From Gluconacetobacter liquefaciens (lineage in GTDB: Bacteria; Pseudomonadota; Alphaproteobacteria; Acetobacterales; Acetobacteraceae): DNA of 64,000 bases. The notes below the pieces were generated by a model that had not been told where the DNA came from, searched no databases, and was given only the letters and a program-made list of their open reading frames with translations. Shown piece after piece: positions 29,146-37,890 of this stretch. The stretch's first letter is position 1. Each line of letters opens with the position of its first letter. Both the position numbers and the translations under genes were made by a program. The stretch lies in NCBI RefSeq assembly GCF_003350405.1, contig NZ_QQAW01000013.1, positions 20,072 through 84,071 of the forward strand, given 5' to 3'.

Positions 29146-30297
29146 ATGAAACCGGAAATCGAGGGCCTGACCCGCAGAACGCTGCTCGCCGCCGCCGCCA
29201 CCATCCCGCTGTCACGGCAGGCCGTGGCAGCGACGGCAGCGGCCCCTGTCCTCTCCGTCGCCGCCATTGCGCCCTTCCTGTGCAGCGGTGTCGCGGTCAC
29301 GCCGGACGAGACGATCTTTCTCGGCATGCCGCGCTTTCCCGGCAACGAAGCGACATTTTCGGTCGGCCGGGTCGCGCCTGACGGCACTGTCCATCCCTTC
29401 CCTGGAGGAAGCTGGAACGACTGGAAACCGGGCCAGGACGGCAGCGCCGCCTTCGTGATGGTCAACGCCATCCATCTCTTCGCCGACGGCACGCTCTGGG
29501 CGGTCGACCAGGGCGCCCCACCGGGCCAGTCTCCCGAACCCGGCGCCCAGAAACTGGTGCAGCTCGACACGACATCCGGCGCCGTCCTGCGCGTCCTGCG
29601 CTTCCCCGAGGACATCATGCCCCCCGGCGCGCAGTTCAACGACCTGCGCATCCACGGCGACCTGCTGTTCGCCACCGACAGCGGGCTGGGCGGCATCGTC
29701 ATCCACAATCTGAAAACCGGCCGCACGCTGCGCCGCCTCTCCGCGCACCCGCTGCTGCGCAACGACGCCACCCACATCCACAAGGGCGGCGGCGGCCGCA
29801 TCCTCCAGGACGCCCAGGGCAACCGCCCGCAGGTGCAGAGCGACGATATCGAAATCGACGCCGACGGTACATGGTTCTATTTCGCCGTCCCTGCCGGCCC
29901 GCTGAAGAAAATCCGCGTCGCCGACCTGCTGGACGACCGCAAATCGGATATCGACCTCGCCGCCCTGGTGCAGGTCGCCGCCGAAATCCCCAGCATCGGG
30001 GGCACCTGCATCGACACGCTGGGCAATATCTACCTCTCCGACGGCGAAAACGCCCGCATCGTCATCCTCTCCCCCGACGGCCGGCGCACGACGCTGGTGC
30101 AGGACCCGCGCCTGATCTCGCCCGACGCCCTGTTCATCGACCGCAAGCGCACGCTCTATGTGCCCTGCTCGCAGATCGAAAAGCTCGCCATGTTCAATGG
30201 CGGAACCGACGGCACCCACGCCCCCTTCCTCGTCCTGTCCCTTCCCCTGCCCGAACAACTCGGCGCGCTGCGCCTGGGCGCCGCCGTCGAAGGATAA
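29146..30297 (+). CDS. Secreted MRJP/yellow-like beta-propeller protein (Tat signal)
   Basis: A 383-residue protein. A twin-arginine signal TRRTLLAAAATIPLSRQAVA (residues ~9-28) indicates export folded to the periplasm. The body resembles the major royal jelly protein / yellow beta-propeller fold: FNDLRIHGDLLFATDSGLGG, VQSDDIEIDADGTWFYFA, IGGTCIDTLGNIYLSD. SMP-30/lactonase-like folds are the alternative. It is followed 5 bp later by a secreted alpha/beta hydrolase, so the pair forms an operon. Function unknown; a sugar lactone or phenolic substrate would be a guess. Confidence 0.8.
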   Translation: MKPEIEGLTRRTLLAAAATIPLSRQAVAATAAAPVLSVAAIAPFLCSGVAVTPDETIFLGMPRFPGNEATFSVGRVAPDGTVHPFPGGSWNDWKPGQDGSAAFVMVNAIHLFADGTLWAVDQGAPPGQSPEPGAQKLVQLDTTSGAVLRVLRFPEDIMPPGAQFNDLRIHGDLLFATDSGLGGIVIHNLKTGRTLRRLSAHPLLRNDATHIHKGGGGRILQDAQGNRPQVQSDDIEIDADGTWFYFAVPAGPLKKIRVADLLDDRKSDIDLAALVQVAAEIPSIGGTCIDTLGNIYLSDGENARIVILSPDGRRTTLVQDPRLISPDALFIDRKRTLYVPCSQIEKLAMFNGGTDGTHAPFLVLSLPLPEQLGALRLGAAVEG

Positions 30298-30302
30298 GCC
30301 CC

Positions 30303-31343
30303 ATGCCGCTCCGCGTCCGCCACATCGCAGCCGCCGCCCTGTGCGGCACCTTTCTCGCCGTCGGAGCGCCGGCCCCTGCCGCGGAGCCGGGCGGCAACAG
30401 CGGTCCGTCCTACGGGCCCGAACTGCAAGGCTTCGCCTATCCCTGGCCAGTCGGGCAATTCACCTTCACCTCCCAGCGCCAGCCGCTGACGATGGCCTAT
30501 CTCGATGTCCCGGCCCTCCACCCCAACGGGCAGGTCGCGGTCCTGCTGCACGGCAAGAATTTCTGCGCCGCGACCTGGGAAGGCACGATCCGCTTCCTGA
30601 CCGCCCACGGCTACCGCGTCATCGCGCCGGACCAGATCGGCTTCTGCAAATCCAGCAAACCGCGCGCCTATCAGTTCAGTTTTCCGCAACTGGCCCACAA
30701 CACGCACGACCTGCTGGCCCATCTCGGCGTGCAGAAGGCGGTGCTGATCGGCCACTCCACCGGCGGCATGCTCGCCATCCGCTACGCCCTGATGTACCCG
30801 CGCGAGCTGACGCACCTGGTACTGGTCGATCCGATCGGCCTGGAAGACTGGTTGCAGAAAGGCGTTCCCTACCGCACCGTCGACGACTGGTACCGCGCGG
30901 AACGCGGCAAGACCGCCGCCCAGATCCGTGCTTACGAAAAACGAGTCTATTACGCCGATGAATGGCGCCCCGATTACGAAAAATGGGCCCAGATGCTGGC
31001 CGGCATGTATCGCGGCCCCGGCAGCGACGACGTCGCCTGGAACTCCGCCCTGCTCTACGACATGATCATCACCCAGCCGGTGGTCCACGACCTGCCCGAC
31101 CTCAGGGTCCCCACCCTGCTGATGATCGGCGACAAGGACATCACCGCCATCGGCAGCGACGCCGCCCCACCCACCATCCGCGCCACGCTGGGCCACTACC
31201 CCCAACTGGGCAAGGACGCCGCCGCTGCCATCCCCGGCGCGAAACTGGTGGAATTCCCCACGCTGGGCCACTCGCCGCAGATGCAGGACCCGAACGCCTT
31301 CCACACAGCGCTCCTGGCAGGGCTGAGCACCCCACTCCCCTGA
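30303..31343 (+). CDS. Secreted alpha/beta hydrolase
   Basis: A 346-residue protein starting at ATG 30303, with a Sec signal peptide (RHIAAAALCGTFLAVGAPAPAAE). The alpha/beta hydrolase fold is clear: oxyanion region LLHGKNFCAATW, DQIGFCKSSKP, nucleophile elbow GHSTGG (Ser152), and a C-terminal histidine in LGHSPQMQDP. Acid residue likely in IGDKDITAI. Soluble periplasmic ester or lactone hydrolase is the best description. It follows the MRJP-like gene by 5 bp, suggesting joint action on one exported or imported substrate. Confidence 0.88.
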   Translation: MPLRVRHIAAAALCGTFLAVGAPAPAAEPGGNSGPSYGPELQGFAYPWPVGQFTFTSQRQPLTMAYLDVPALHPNGQVAVLLHGKNFCAATWEGTIRFLTAHGYRVIAPDQIGFCKSSKPRAYQFSFPQLAHNTHDLLAHLGVQKAVLIGHSTGGMLAIRYALMYPRELTHLVLVDPIGLEDWLQKGVPYRTVDDWYRAERGKTAAQIRAYEKRVYYADEWRPDYEKWAQMLAGMYRGPGSDDVAWNSALLYDMIITQPVVHDLPDLRVPTLLMIGDKDITAIGSDAAPPTIRATLGHYPQLGKDAAAAIPGAKLVEFPTLGHSPQMQDPNAFHTALLAGLSTPLP

Positions 31344-31387
31344 TCCACGCAGGGCCATCGCGTGTCCCCAGCACAGGGCTCCCGACC

Positions 31388-31426
31388 AGATCAAAGTTTT
31401 CTGGTTCTTTTTTCCAAAAAAGAACG
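31388..31426. repeat. Terminator-like extragenic element, family III, copy 2 (inverted)
   Basis: AGATCAAAGTTTTCTGG then TTCTTTTTTCCAAAAAAGAA. Reversed, it matches copy 3 at 32827 nearly base for base. The two copies flank hflX in opposite orientation. Confidence 0.7.
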
Positions 31427-31466
31427 ACGGCTCCGGCCACGGCCCGATCCATGCTACAAACACGCG

Positions 31467-32825
31467 ATGGAAACCACACCCCCCGTTCCGCGCGCTGTCC
31501 TCGTCGGCATCCAGACCCCCGATATCGACGACGTCGCCCACGAAGCCAGCCTTGAAGAGCTGGGCCGCCTGGTCAAGACGCTGGGTTACGAAGTCGTCGG
31601 CTCGGTCTCGCAGAAGCGCGAAGGCACCGGCGCCGCCTCCCTTCTGGGCGCCGGCAAGCTGGAGGAACTGGCGGCCCTGACCGGCGGCAGCGGCGTCGTC
31701 ACCTCCATGGCCACGCCCCCGATGACCAAGGCCCGCAAGCGGTTCGAAACCACCCCCGACACCCCTCGGCCATCCAGCCCCGAACCCGATCCGGACGCAC
31801 CGCCCCGGCCGGAATTCGTGATCGTCGACCACGAACTCTCCCCCAGCCAGATCCGCAATCTCGAACGCGCCACCGGCGCCCAGGTGCTGGACCGCACCGG
31901 CGTGATCGTCGAGATCTTCCACCGCCACGCCAACACCCGCGAAGCGAAATTGCAGGTGGAGATGGCGCGCCTGAAATATGTCGCCCCACGCCTGCGGGAA
32001 TCCGGCACCGGCGGCGGCCGCCAGCAGGGCCCCGGCGCCGGCGAAAGCCATCTCGACCTCGACCGCCGCAAGATCCGCGACCGCCTCGCGGAACTGAAAA
32101 CCCAGCTCGAAGCCGTGCAGCGCGACAGCGACCAGCGCCGCTCCGCCCGCCGCGACCAGTTGCGCGTGGCCCTGGTCGGCTACACCAACGCCGGCAAATC
32201 CTCCCTGATGCGCGCCCTCACCGGCAGCCAGGTGCTGGTGCAGGATAAGCTCTTCGCCACCCTCGACACCACGGTCCGCACTCTCCAGCCCGAAACCCGC
32301 CCTCGGGTGCTCGTCTCCGACACGGTCGGCTTCATCAAGCAACTCCCCCACGATCTGGTCGCCTCGTTCCGCTCCACCCTCTCCGAGGCGCTGGAAGCCT
32401 CCCTGCTCCTCTTCGTGGTCGATGCGTCGGACCCGACCTACGAAGCGCAACTGGAGGTCAGCCGCAGCGTGCTGCGCGAAATCGGCGCCGACACGGTGCC
32501 CTCCCGCCTGGTCCTCAACAAGATGGACCGCGTGGACGCCACCCGCCGCGCCGCCCTGCTGGAAAAGCACCCCGACGCCATCATGCTCTCCGCCCACGCG
32601 CCGGAAGATGTCAGCGCCCTGCGCGAAACCATCATCGCCTTCTTCGAAGCCGAGATGGTGGATGACGTCCTGGTCCTGCCCTACGCGAAACAGAAACTGA
32701 TCGGCGAAATCTACGAAAGCGCCCGCGTGCTCTCCGAGGACCATGACGAGACCGGGCGCGTGCTCAAGGTGCGTGCCCTGCCCGGCGCCATGGCGCGGCT
32801 GCGGCGAAGCCTGGCCGCCGGGTAG
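31467..32825 (+). CDS. hflX: GTPase HflX
   Basis: A 452-residue GTPase starting METTPPVPR; the frame is open further upstream but that part is repeat element. The N-terminal HflX domain has GAGKLEELA and the ribosome-binding helices around RLKYVAPRL. The G domain shows GYTNAGKSSLM (P-loop), DTVGFIKQLPHDLV (G3) and NKMD (G4). A ~35-residue Pro/Asp-rich insertion (near residues 80-115) separates GAGKLEEL from FVIVDHELSPSQ, not usual in E. coli HflX. Known role: splits stalled 70S ribosomes under heat stress. The hfq gene, its common neighbour, is absent. Confidence 0.94.
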   Translation: METTPPVPRAVLVGIQTPDIDDVAHEASLEELGRLVKTLGYEVVGSVSQKREGTGAASLLGAGKLEELAALTGGSGVVTSMATPPMTKARKRFETTPDTPRPSSPEPDPDAPPRPEFVIVDHELSPSQIRNLERATGAQVLDRTGVIVEIFHRHANTREAKLQVEMARLKYVAPRLRESGTGGGRQQGPGAGESHLDLDRRKIRDRLAELKTQLEAVQRDSDQRRSARRDQLRVALVGYTNAGKSSLMRALTGSQVLVQDKLFATLDTTVRTLQPETRPRVLVSDTVGFIKQLPHDLVASFRSTLSEALEASLLLFVVDASDPTYEAQLEVSRSVLREIGADTVPSRLVLNKMDRVDATRRAALLEKHPDAIMLSAHAPEDVSALRETIIAFFEAEMVDDVLVLPYAKQKLIGEIYESARVLSEDHDETGRVLKVRALPGAMARLRRSLAAG

Positions 32826-32826
32826 G

Positions 32827-32878
32827 CGTTCTTTTTTTTAAAAAAAGAACCAAAAAACTTTGATTCGTTCAGGATCAG
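32827..32878. repeat. Terminator-like extragenic element, family III, copy 3
   Basis: GTTCTTTTTTTTTAAAAAAA followed by GAACCAAAAAACTTTGATTC and GTTCAGGATC. It begins right after the hflX stop, forms a T/A hairpin and may be the hflX terminator. Confidence 0.75.
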
Positions 32879-32879
32879 T

Positions 32880-34346
32880 TCAGAGCACGCCGGACAGATA
32901 GGACTCCAGCCGCTCTTTCTCCGCCAGGGGCACCACTGCGCCCACATAGCCGTCTGGGCGCACGAGCATGTATTCTCCCGGTTCCAGACCCGGCACGCTG
33001 CCACGCAGCGCCCCGGCCGGGCCGACATCCCACACGCTCAGCCCGGCACGGGGCGCCACCGCAGGTGCCCCCTCCCCGACCAGCAGGGTCCAGTGCGGCC
33101 CGGCCAGCAGGTCGAACAACCGCCGCTCCTGCCCACCCGCGCCGCGCACCACCGCATCCGGCATCCGGTCACCCGCCCCGACGCGACGGCCATCCCCGGC
33201 CAGATCCAGCGCAAGGGACGACCCGCGATACCCCAGATCGAGCTGATGAACTTCCCGCCCCCGCCGCATGTCCCCCTGCCGGGCCTTCTCCAGCAACCCG
33301 GTCGCCAGACCCAGCATCCCGGCCGCGACCGGCCGCCGCTCTTCCTCATAGGTCTCCAGCAACGCCGCCGGCGCGCCACCCAGCACGGCCGCCAGTTTCC
33401 AGCCCAGGTTATACGCATCCTGCACGCTGGTATTGAGCCCCTGTCCCCCCGTCGGCGGATGAATATGCGCGGCATCTCCCACAAGAAACACCTGCCCGAC
33501 CCGATACCGGTCCGCGAGCCGCGCATTCATCGCATAAGCCGACGCCCAACGAACCTCCCGCACCCGGACCACGCCCCCCGGCAGGCGCGCATCGACGAAC
33601 GCCTGAAGACCACCGACCGAAAGATCGACATCCCCCTCGAACGCAACGGGCGCCTGAAGCTGGAACAGTTCGCCACCCGGCAGCGGGCAGAACCCCATCA
33701 TCCGCGTCATGTCGCCATGGTTGAACCGGTGCCACACGGCCCGATCCAGGCCCTCCAACACGATATCGGCAACAATTGCCCGCACACCAAGGGTTTTCCC
33801 CGGAAAGCCGACCTGCATCTCGTGGCGGACGAACGACCGCCCCCCATCGGCACCGACCAGATAACGGCAGCGGATCACCTCCGCCCCATCCTCACCCGCG
33901 ACATGGGCCGTCACCCCAGCGCCGTCATCGGCAAAGGACGTCAGCCGTGTCCCATAGTCCGGGCGATGACCGAACGCCGCGAGCCGATCGCGCAGGATCG
34001 CCTCGGTCCGAAACTGCGGCACCATCAGGGGCGCACGATAGGGTTCGTCCACCGTCGCCGACGCGATCGTGATCTCCTGCACGTCATCCTGCGTGCCATC
34101 ATCGCGATAGACGCGCTGCGCAGGATAAGGCCCTCCGGCAGCAGCCAGACGGTCGATGATGCCGAGATCCTCGAACACCTCCTGAGTACGCGGCTGGATA
34201 CCCTTGCCGCGCGACCCCGCGAACGGCTCCGCCAACTGGTCGATCAGGCGAAACGCCACGCCACGACGGGCCAGATCGACCGCAAGCGTCAGCCCCGCCG
34301 CACCCGCGCCGCAAATCACAACGTCCGTGTCACGTGAAACAGTCAT
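32880..34346 (-). CDS. FAD-dependent aromatic-ring monooxygenase (PheA/TfdB/MhpA-type)
   Basis: A 488-residue group A flavoprotein hydroxylase starting MTVSRDTD, with a GGAGGAAAG ribosome-binding site. The FAD dinucleotide motif is VVICGAGAAGLTLA (residues ~8-21), the DG motif is in RYLVGADGGRSFVR, and the third motif is FLVGDAAHIHPPTGGQGLN. Known family activity: NAD(P)H-dependent hydroxylation of phenolic or aromatic substrates. It diverges from a MarR-type regulator whose two matching operator-like sites lie in the shared promoter region, so expression is probably ligand-induced. Confidence 0.92.
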   Translation of the reverse strand: MTVSRDTDVVICGAGAAGLTLAVDLARRGVAFRLIDQLAEPFAGSRGKGIQPRTQEVFEDLGIIDRLAAAGGPYPAQRVYRDDGTQDDVQEITIASATVDEPYRAPLMVPQFRTEAILRDRLAAFGHRPDYGTRLTSFADDGAGVTAHVAGEDGAEVIRCRYLVGADGGRSFVRHEMQVGFPGKTLGVRAIVADIVLEGLDRAVWHRFNHGDMTRMMGFCPLPGGELFQLQAPVAFEGDVDLSVGGLQAFVDARLPGGVVRVREVRWASAYAMNARLADRYRVGQVFLVGDAAHIHPPTGGQGLNTSVQDAYNLGWKLAAVLGGAPAALLETYEEERRPVAAGMLGLATGLLEKARQGDMRRGREVHQLDLGYRGSSLALDLAGDGRRVGAGDRMPDAVVRGAGGQERRLFDLLAGPHWTLLVGEGAPAVAPRAGLSVWDVGPAGALRGSVPGLEPGEYMLVRPDGYVGAVVPLAEKERLESYLSGVL

Positions 34347-34370
34347 TCTGCTTTCCTCCCGCACGAACAA

Positions 34371-34388
34371 TGTGCATCATGCACATAT
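34371..34388. promoter_or_regulatory. MarR-type operator site 1
   Basis: A perfect 15-bp dyad, TGTGCATCATGCACA, followed by TAT, between the divergent monooxygenase and marR genes, 25 bp upstream of the monooxygenase start. It matches site 2 at 15 of 18 positions. Confidence 0.65.
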
Positions 34389-34404
34389 TAAGGAGCGTAT
34401 CGGG

Positions 34405-34890
34405 ATGTCAAATAAAAAGGTGCATAATACACATATCTGCGCACGCCTCCCCGCCCTGCATCGGGCACTGATCGAAATCGTCGGTGTCATCAACAAGCCG
34501 GAACGCGACGAAGCCCTGCTCAGGGCCGCCGGCCTGCCGCTTGAGCGCGCCCTGTTTCCGCTCCTGGTTCTGGTCGAGCGCCTGGGCCCGATCGGGGTGG
34601 TCGATCTTGCGGGCCGTGTCGGCCGCGATCACACCACGGTCAGTCGCCAGATCGCGCGGCTGGCGGAACTGGGCCTGGTCACCCGCCACGGCGGCGCGAC
34701 CGACCGCCGCGTGCGCGAGGCCACGATCACCCCATCGGGCAAGGACGCGACCGACGCGATAGACCGCGCCCGTGCAACAATGGCCGTCGGGCTGTTCAAA
34801 GACTGGGACAAGGCCGATTTCGACCAGCTTGTCCGCCTCCTCGGCATGCTCGCCGAAGATATGACCAGGCCCCCCGAAAAAAACGCCTGA
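34405..34890 (+). CDS. MarR-family transcriptional regulator
   Basis: A 161-residue MarR regulator starting MSNKKVHNTHIC, with AAGGAG about 9 nt upstream. The winged-helix is LPLERALFPLLVLVERLG, VVDLAGRVGRDHTTVSRQIARLAELGLV, and the wing RHGGATDRRVREATITPSG. Site 2 of the operator pair lies within its first codons (34419-34436), which would let bound protein block its own transcription. Likely represses the divergent flavin monooxygenase until an aromatic ligand binds. Confidence 0.93.
   Translation: MSNKKVHNTHICARLPALHRALIEIVGVINKPERDEALLRAAGLPLERALFPLLVLVERLGPIGVVDLAGRVGRDHTTVSRQIARLAELGLVTRHGGATDRRVREATITPSGKDATDAIDRARATMAVGLFKDWDKADFDQLVRLLGMLAEDMTRPPEKNA
34419..34436. promoter_or_regulatory. 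MarR-type operator site 2, inside the 5' end of the regulator gene
   Basis: GGTGCATAATACACATAT, centre about 49 bp from site 1 and in the same orientation, that is on nearly the same face of the helix. It overlaps codons 5-11 of the regulator gene. Confidence 0.55.
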
Positions 34891-34900
34891 AACAACCGAA

Positions 34901-34962
34901 TGGGGGTCAAGGGGTCCAGGACCCCTTGCGGGTCGAGGGCAGCGCCCTCGCCGTCCCTCACC
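34901..34962. repeat. Double-hairpin extragenic element, family II, copy 2
   Basis: AAGGGGTCCAGGACCCCTT and GAGGGCAGCGCCCTC hairpins joined by GCGGGTC, ending CCCTCA at the dihydroxyacetone kinase stop codon. Same layout as copy 1 at 18970, but with base changes that keep the stems paired. Confidence 0.7.
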
Positions 34963-36598
34963 CTCCCGGTATCAACGCCTCGAACAGCCGCGCAATCGCT
35001 TCGGCCCCCGGATCGGGCACATTGTCCAACTGCCCGTCGGGGATATAGGATGCCCGCCCGGCTTCCGCCTTGCCCATCTTCGCCGTGGCATCGGCCCCGC
35101 CGCGCGCCGCGCGCACCACCTCGGCCCATGCCGCGCCCGCATCCAGCGCCCGCACCGCCGGGATCAGCGCATCGAGCATCGTGCGGTCTCCTTCCCGCGC
35201 GCCGCCATAACGCTGCATCGCCGCGATGCCCTCCAGCAGCGCGGCTTCCCAGCGCGCCTGTTCGCTCCGCCCCGCCGTCGCAAACAGGATCGACAGCAGC
35301 GCCCCGCTCGACCCACCGGCATGGCGGGCCAGCAGGCGCCCCAGCGTCTGCATCAGCGCCTGCGGGTCGGCCAGCGGCAGCCGGTCCAGCGCACCGTCGA
35401 TCACACGCGCCGTCTCGGCGAAGGTCGAACCGGCGTCGCCATCGCCGATGCGCGCATCCAGCGCGTTCAGTGCCTCTTCATTCTCCAGCAGCACTTTCGC
35501 GCCACGCTGCACGGCATCCCGCAACGCCGGATTGTTCGAGGGCGCGGCAGCGAAAATATCCGGCAGGTCCGGTACGGCAATCACCGTCGGCTCCTGCCAC
35601 GGCGCCATGCCCGTCCATGCCGTGGGTGCCACGTCGGCCTGCAACGAAGCCGCGATCTCGTCGGTCAGTTCCACCAGCGTGAGAGAAAACCCGTTCATGT
35701 CCAGCGCGGTCATGAACGGCGCGGGCCCGGCCACCAGCGCCACCCTGCGCGCCAGCGCGGTAGCGGCAAAGGCTTCCAGCAACAGCGACATCTCGATCAC
35801 CGGCGTCGTGCCGAGATTGTTCAGCATCAGGGCATGGCGCGCCTCGCCCTCCGGCAGGGCCGCCAGCAGGGCGTCCGCCGCCAGCGTCATCAACCCGCCG
35901 GCATCGGCCAGCGCGATGCGCTTTGCCCCCGGCTCGCCATGAATACCCAGGCCCAGTTCGCCCTCGTCCGCCGCCAGACGGCTGGCATGGCCCTCGTCAT
36001 AGGTGTCGCAATCGCTCAGCGACAGGCCGATCGAGCGCGTGCGCGCCGCCACGTCGGCCGCGAATGCCGCCACCCGCTCCAGCGACGCCCCGCTTTCGGC
36101 CATGTGCCCGGCAGCCTTGTGTACGATCACCGTGCCCGCGATGCCGCGCGCCTGCCGATGACCGGGCAGCGAGATATCGTCACCGACGATCACCATCTCC
36201 ACCTTCAGCCCCAGCGCGCGCGCCTGCTCGGCCGCCAGCCCGAAATTCAGCCGGTCGCCGGTATAGTTCTTCACCACCAGCAGGCACCCGGCCTCGCCGG
36301 TCACGGCCAGAATACCCGCCAGAATCGCATCCACACCCGGCGAGGCGAACAGCGACCCGCAGACCGCCGCCGTCAGCATCCCGCGTCCGACGAAGCCGGC
36401 ATGGGCGGGCTCATGCCCCGAGCCGCCGCCGGAAATCACGGCAACCTTGCCCGCGCCCCGCTCCCAGTCCCGCCGCAGGATGACCTTGATATCGGGATAG
36501 CCGTCCAGGCGGCACAGATCCTTCCCGGCGGGCGAACGCAACAATCCTTCCAGCGCCTCTGGCACCAGACGTTCGCGCGTATTGAAGAATCTTTTCAT
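34958..36598 (-). CDS. Single-chain dihydroxyacetone kinase (DhaK-DhaL fusion)
   Basis: A 546-residue protein starting MKRFFNTRERLVPEALEG. The N-terminal DhaK domain has the GGGSGHEPAHAGFVG signature and the substrate-binding histidine in LGIHGEPG; the C-terminal DhaL domain (from about residue 350) has LDARIGDGDAGSTF with the metal-binding aspartates and HAGGSSGAL. This is the ATP-dependent Citrobacter/eukaryote-type enzyme, forming dihydroxyacetone phosphate; acetic acid bacteria make dihydroxyacetone from glycerol. Upstream (36599-36915) lies a remnant of a family I element. Confidence 0.94.
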   Translation of the reverse strand: MKRFFNTRERLVPEALEGLLRSPAGKDLCRLDGYPDIKVILRRDWERGAGKVAVISGGGSGHEPAHAGFVGRGMLTAAVCGSLFASPGVDAILAGILAVTGEAGCLLVVKNYTGDRLNFGLAAEQARALGLKVEMVIVGDDISLPGHRQARGIAGTVIVHKAAGHMAESGASLERVAAFAADVAARTRSIGLSLSDCDTYDEGHASRLAADEGELGLGIHGEPGAKRIALADAGGLMTLAADALLAALPEGEARHALMLNNLGTTPVIEMSLLLEAFAATALARRVALVAGPAPFMTALDMNGFSLTLVELTDEIAASLQADVAPTAWTGMAPWQEPTVIAVPDLPDIFAAAPSNNPALRDAVQRGAKVLLENEEALNALDARIGDGDAGSTFAETARVIDGALDRLPLADPQALMQTLGRLLARHAGGSSGALLSILFATAGRSEQARWEAALLEGIAAMQRYGGAREGDRTMLDALIPAVRALDAGAAWAEVVRAARGGADATAKMGKAEAGRASYIPDGQLDNVPDPGAEAIARLFEALIPGG

Positions 36599-36819
36599 GC
36601 CTGAAAAGCCTTTCGTTCCGAGTTCCACCACACACCTCGCGCCGATCCGGGCCGGCAGAGGGTCAGGGACCATAGGAAGGTCACCGGCTCAGGACAACGC
36701 CTCCCAGCCAGACCCGCCCCTGCACGCATGACGGTAGACAGCACGGCACAGGAATGCCGGCGCAAACACGCCGCCCCCGTGCCAGACAAACGCCGGCGTC
36801 CCCACGCCGTTCCCTCACG

Positions 36820-36925
36820 CAGCGGGGCCGGACACCGGAACGGAGCGCCCCCAATGGCCGCCCGCACCGAAGCGCAAGCAACGCGCGCCAGCTCGCCACC
36901 AGCGCGCATGTGCGGTCAGGCTGGT
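36820..36925. repeat. Interspersed palindromic element, family I, partial copy C
   Basis: The right half matches copy A: ACCGAAGCGCAAGCAACGCG against ACCGAAGCGCAGGAAACGCG, ending GCGGTCAGGCT. The left end is degraded. It overlaps the end of the EamA transporter gene by a few bases. Confidence 0.6.
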
Positions 36926-37890
36926 TCTTCGTGGTCTTCGATGACGAGCATCGACGCCGCATGCCCACGGCTCACCGCGATCGGCGGCGGTCCGGGCACA
37001 TGCTTTTCCTGCTCGCGCACCAGCGTGATCAACCCGGAACAGATGATCAGGCCAATGCCCGTCAGCGTCACCATGTCCGCCGAATCACCGAAGACCAGAT
37101 GGCCGATCGCCAGCGCCCAGATCATCTGGCTGTACTGGGTCGGCGCGATGGCCCCCGCCGAGGCGTGGAGCGCGGAATGCATCAGCAGCACGTTCGCCAG
37201 CGCCGCCAGCAGCCCGTAACTGGCCAGCAAGGCAAGCTGATGCGCATCGGGCAGCGCGAAGGACGGCAGGCTGACCAGCCCGCAGATGGTAACGCCGCCG
37301 AGAATACCGGCCCCGAACAGCGAAATCTGCTTTTCATGGGCCCCCGACGCCCGGAAGGTCACGACCGAGATCGCCCCCGCCATCCCGGCCACCACCGCGC
37401 CCAGATGACCGATCGACAGCGGCCGCAGACCGGGCCGCAGCACGATCAGCACGCCGATGAAGCCCAACCCGATCGCCAGCCAGCGCGGCCAGCCGATCCG
37501 CTCCTTCAGAAAGACGATCGACATCAGCGTCACGAATGAGGGCTGTAGAAAGATCAGCGTAAACGCCTCGGCCATCGACAGATGGCTGAACGCCGTAACG
37601 CTGCCGATAATGCCCAGCGGATAGGCGATGAAGCGCACCATCCACAGCGTACGGTTCTGCGTCGTGAACACATCAACCAGCCGATCCCTCCCGCCGAGCA
37701 GGAAGGGAAACACCACCAGCGCGCACAACGAGCCGAAAAACGCGCATTCATACGGCGGCAGCCCGTCCCGGATCAGCTTCACACTGGCATCGCTGCACGA
37801 AAACGCGGCGAATGCGGCAAAGGCCAGCATGATGCCGCGCAGCGTATCGGCACCGCCATGAGACGAAGAGGAAGGGGCGGGATGGGTCAC
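36916..37890 (-). CDS. EamA-family drug/metabolite transporter
   Basis: A 10-TM permease of about 324 residues if it starts at the GTG at 37890 (VTHPAPSSSS); the frame is open to an ATG at 37986, adding 32 polar residues without family similarity. EamA repeats are visible: FAAFSCSDASVKLIRDGLPP in the first, and SFVTLMSIVFLKERIGWPRW with the typical glutamate-containing KERIG. The C-terminus ends in a cytoplasmic Asp/Glu-rich tail. Substrate unknown. The end overlaps a family I element. Confidence 0.85.
   Translation of the reverse strand: MTHPAPSSSSHGGADTLRGIMLAFAAFAAFSCSDASVKLIRDGLPPYECAFFGSLCALVVFPFLLGGRDRLVDVFTTQNRTLWMVRFIAYPLGIIGSVTAFSHLSMAEAFTLIFLQPSFVTLMSIVFLKERIGWPRWLAIGLGFIGVLIVLRPGLRPLSIGHLGAVVAGMAGAISVVTFRASGAHEKQISLFGAGILGGVTICGLVSLPSFALPDAHQLALLASYGLLAALANVLLMHSALHASAGAIAPTQYSQMIWALAIGHLVFGDSADMVTLTGIGLIICSGLITLVREQEKHVPGPPPIAVSRGHAASMLVIEDHEEPA

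Noticed and set aside
30156..32744. Very long minus-strand open frame opposite the hydrolase and hflX genes
   Set aside because: Gly/Ala/Asp/Gln-rich antisense shadow spanning two real genes and a repeat element; the plus-strand genes carry clear motifs.
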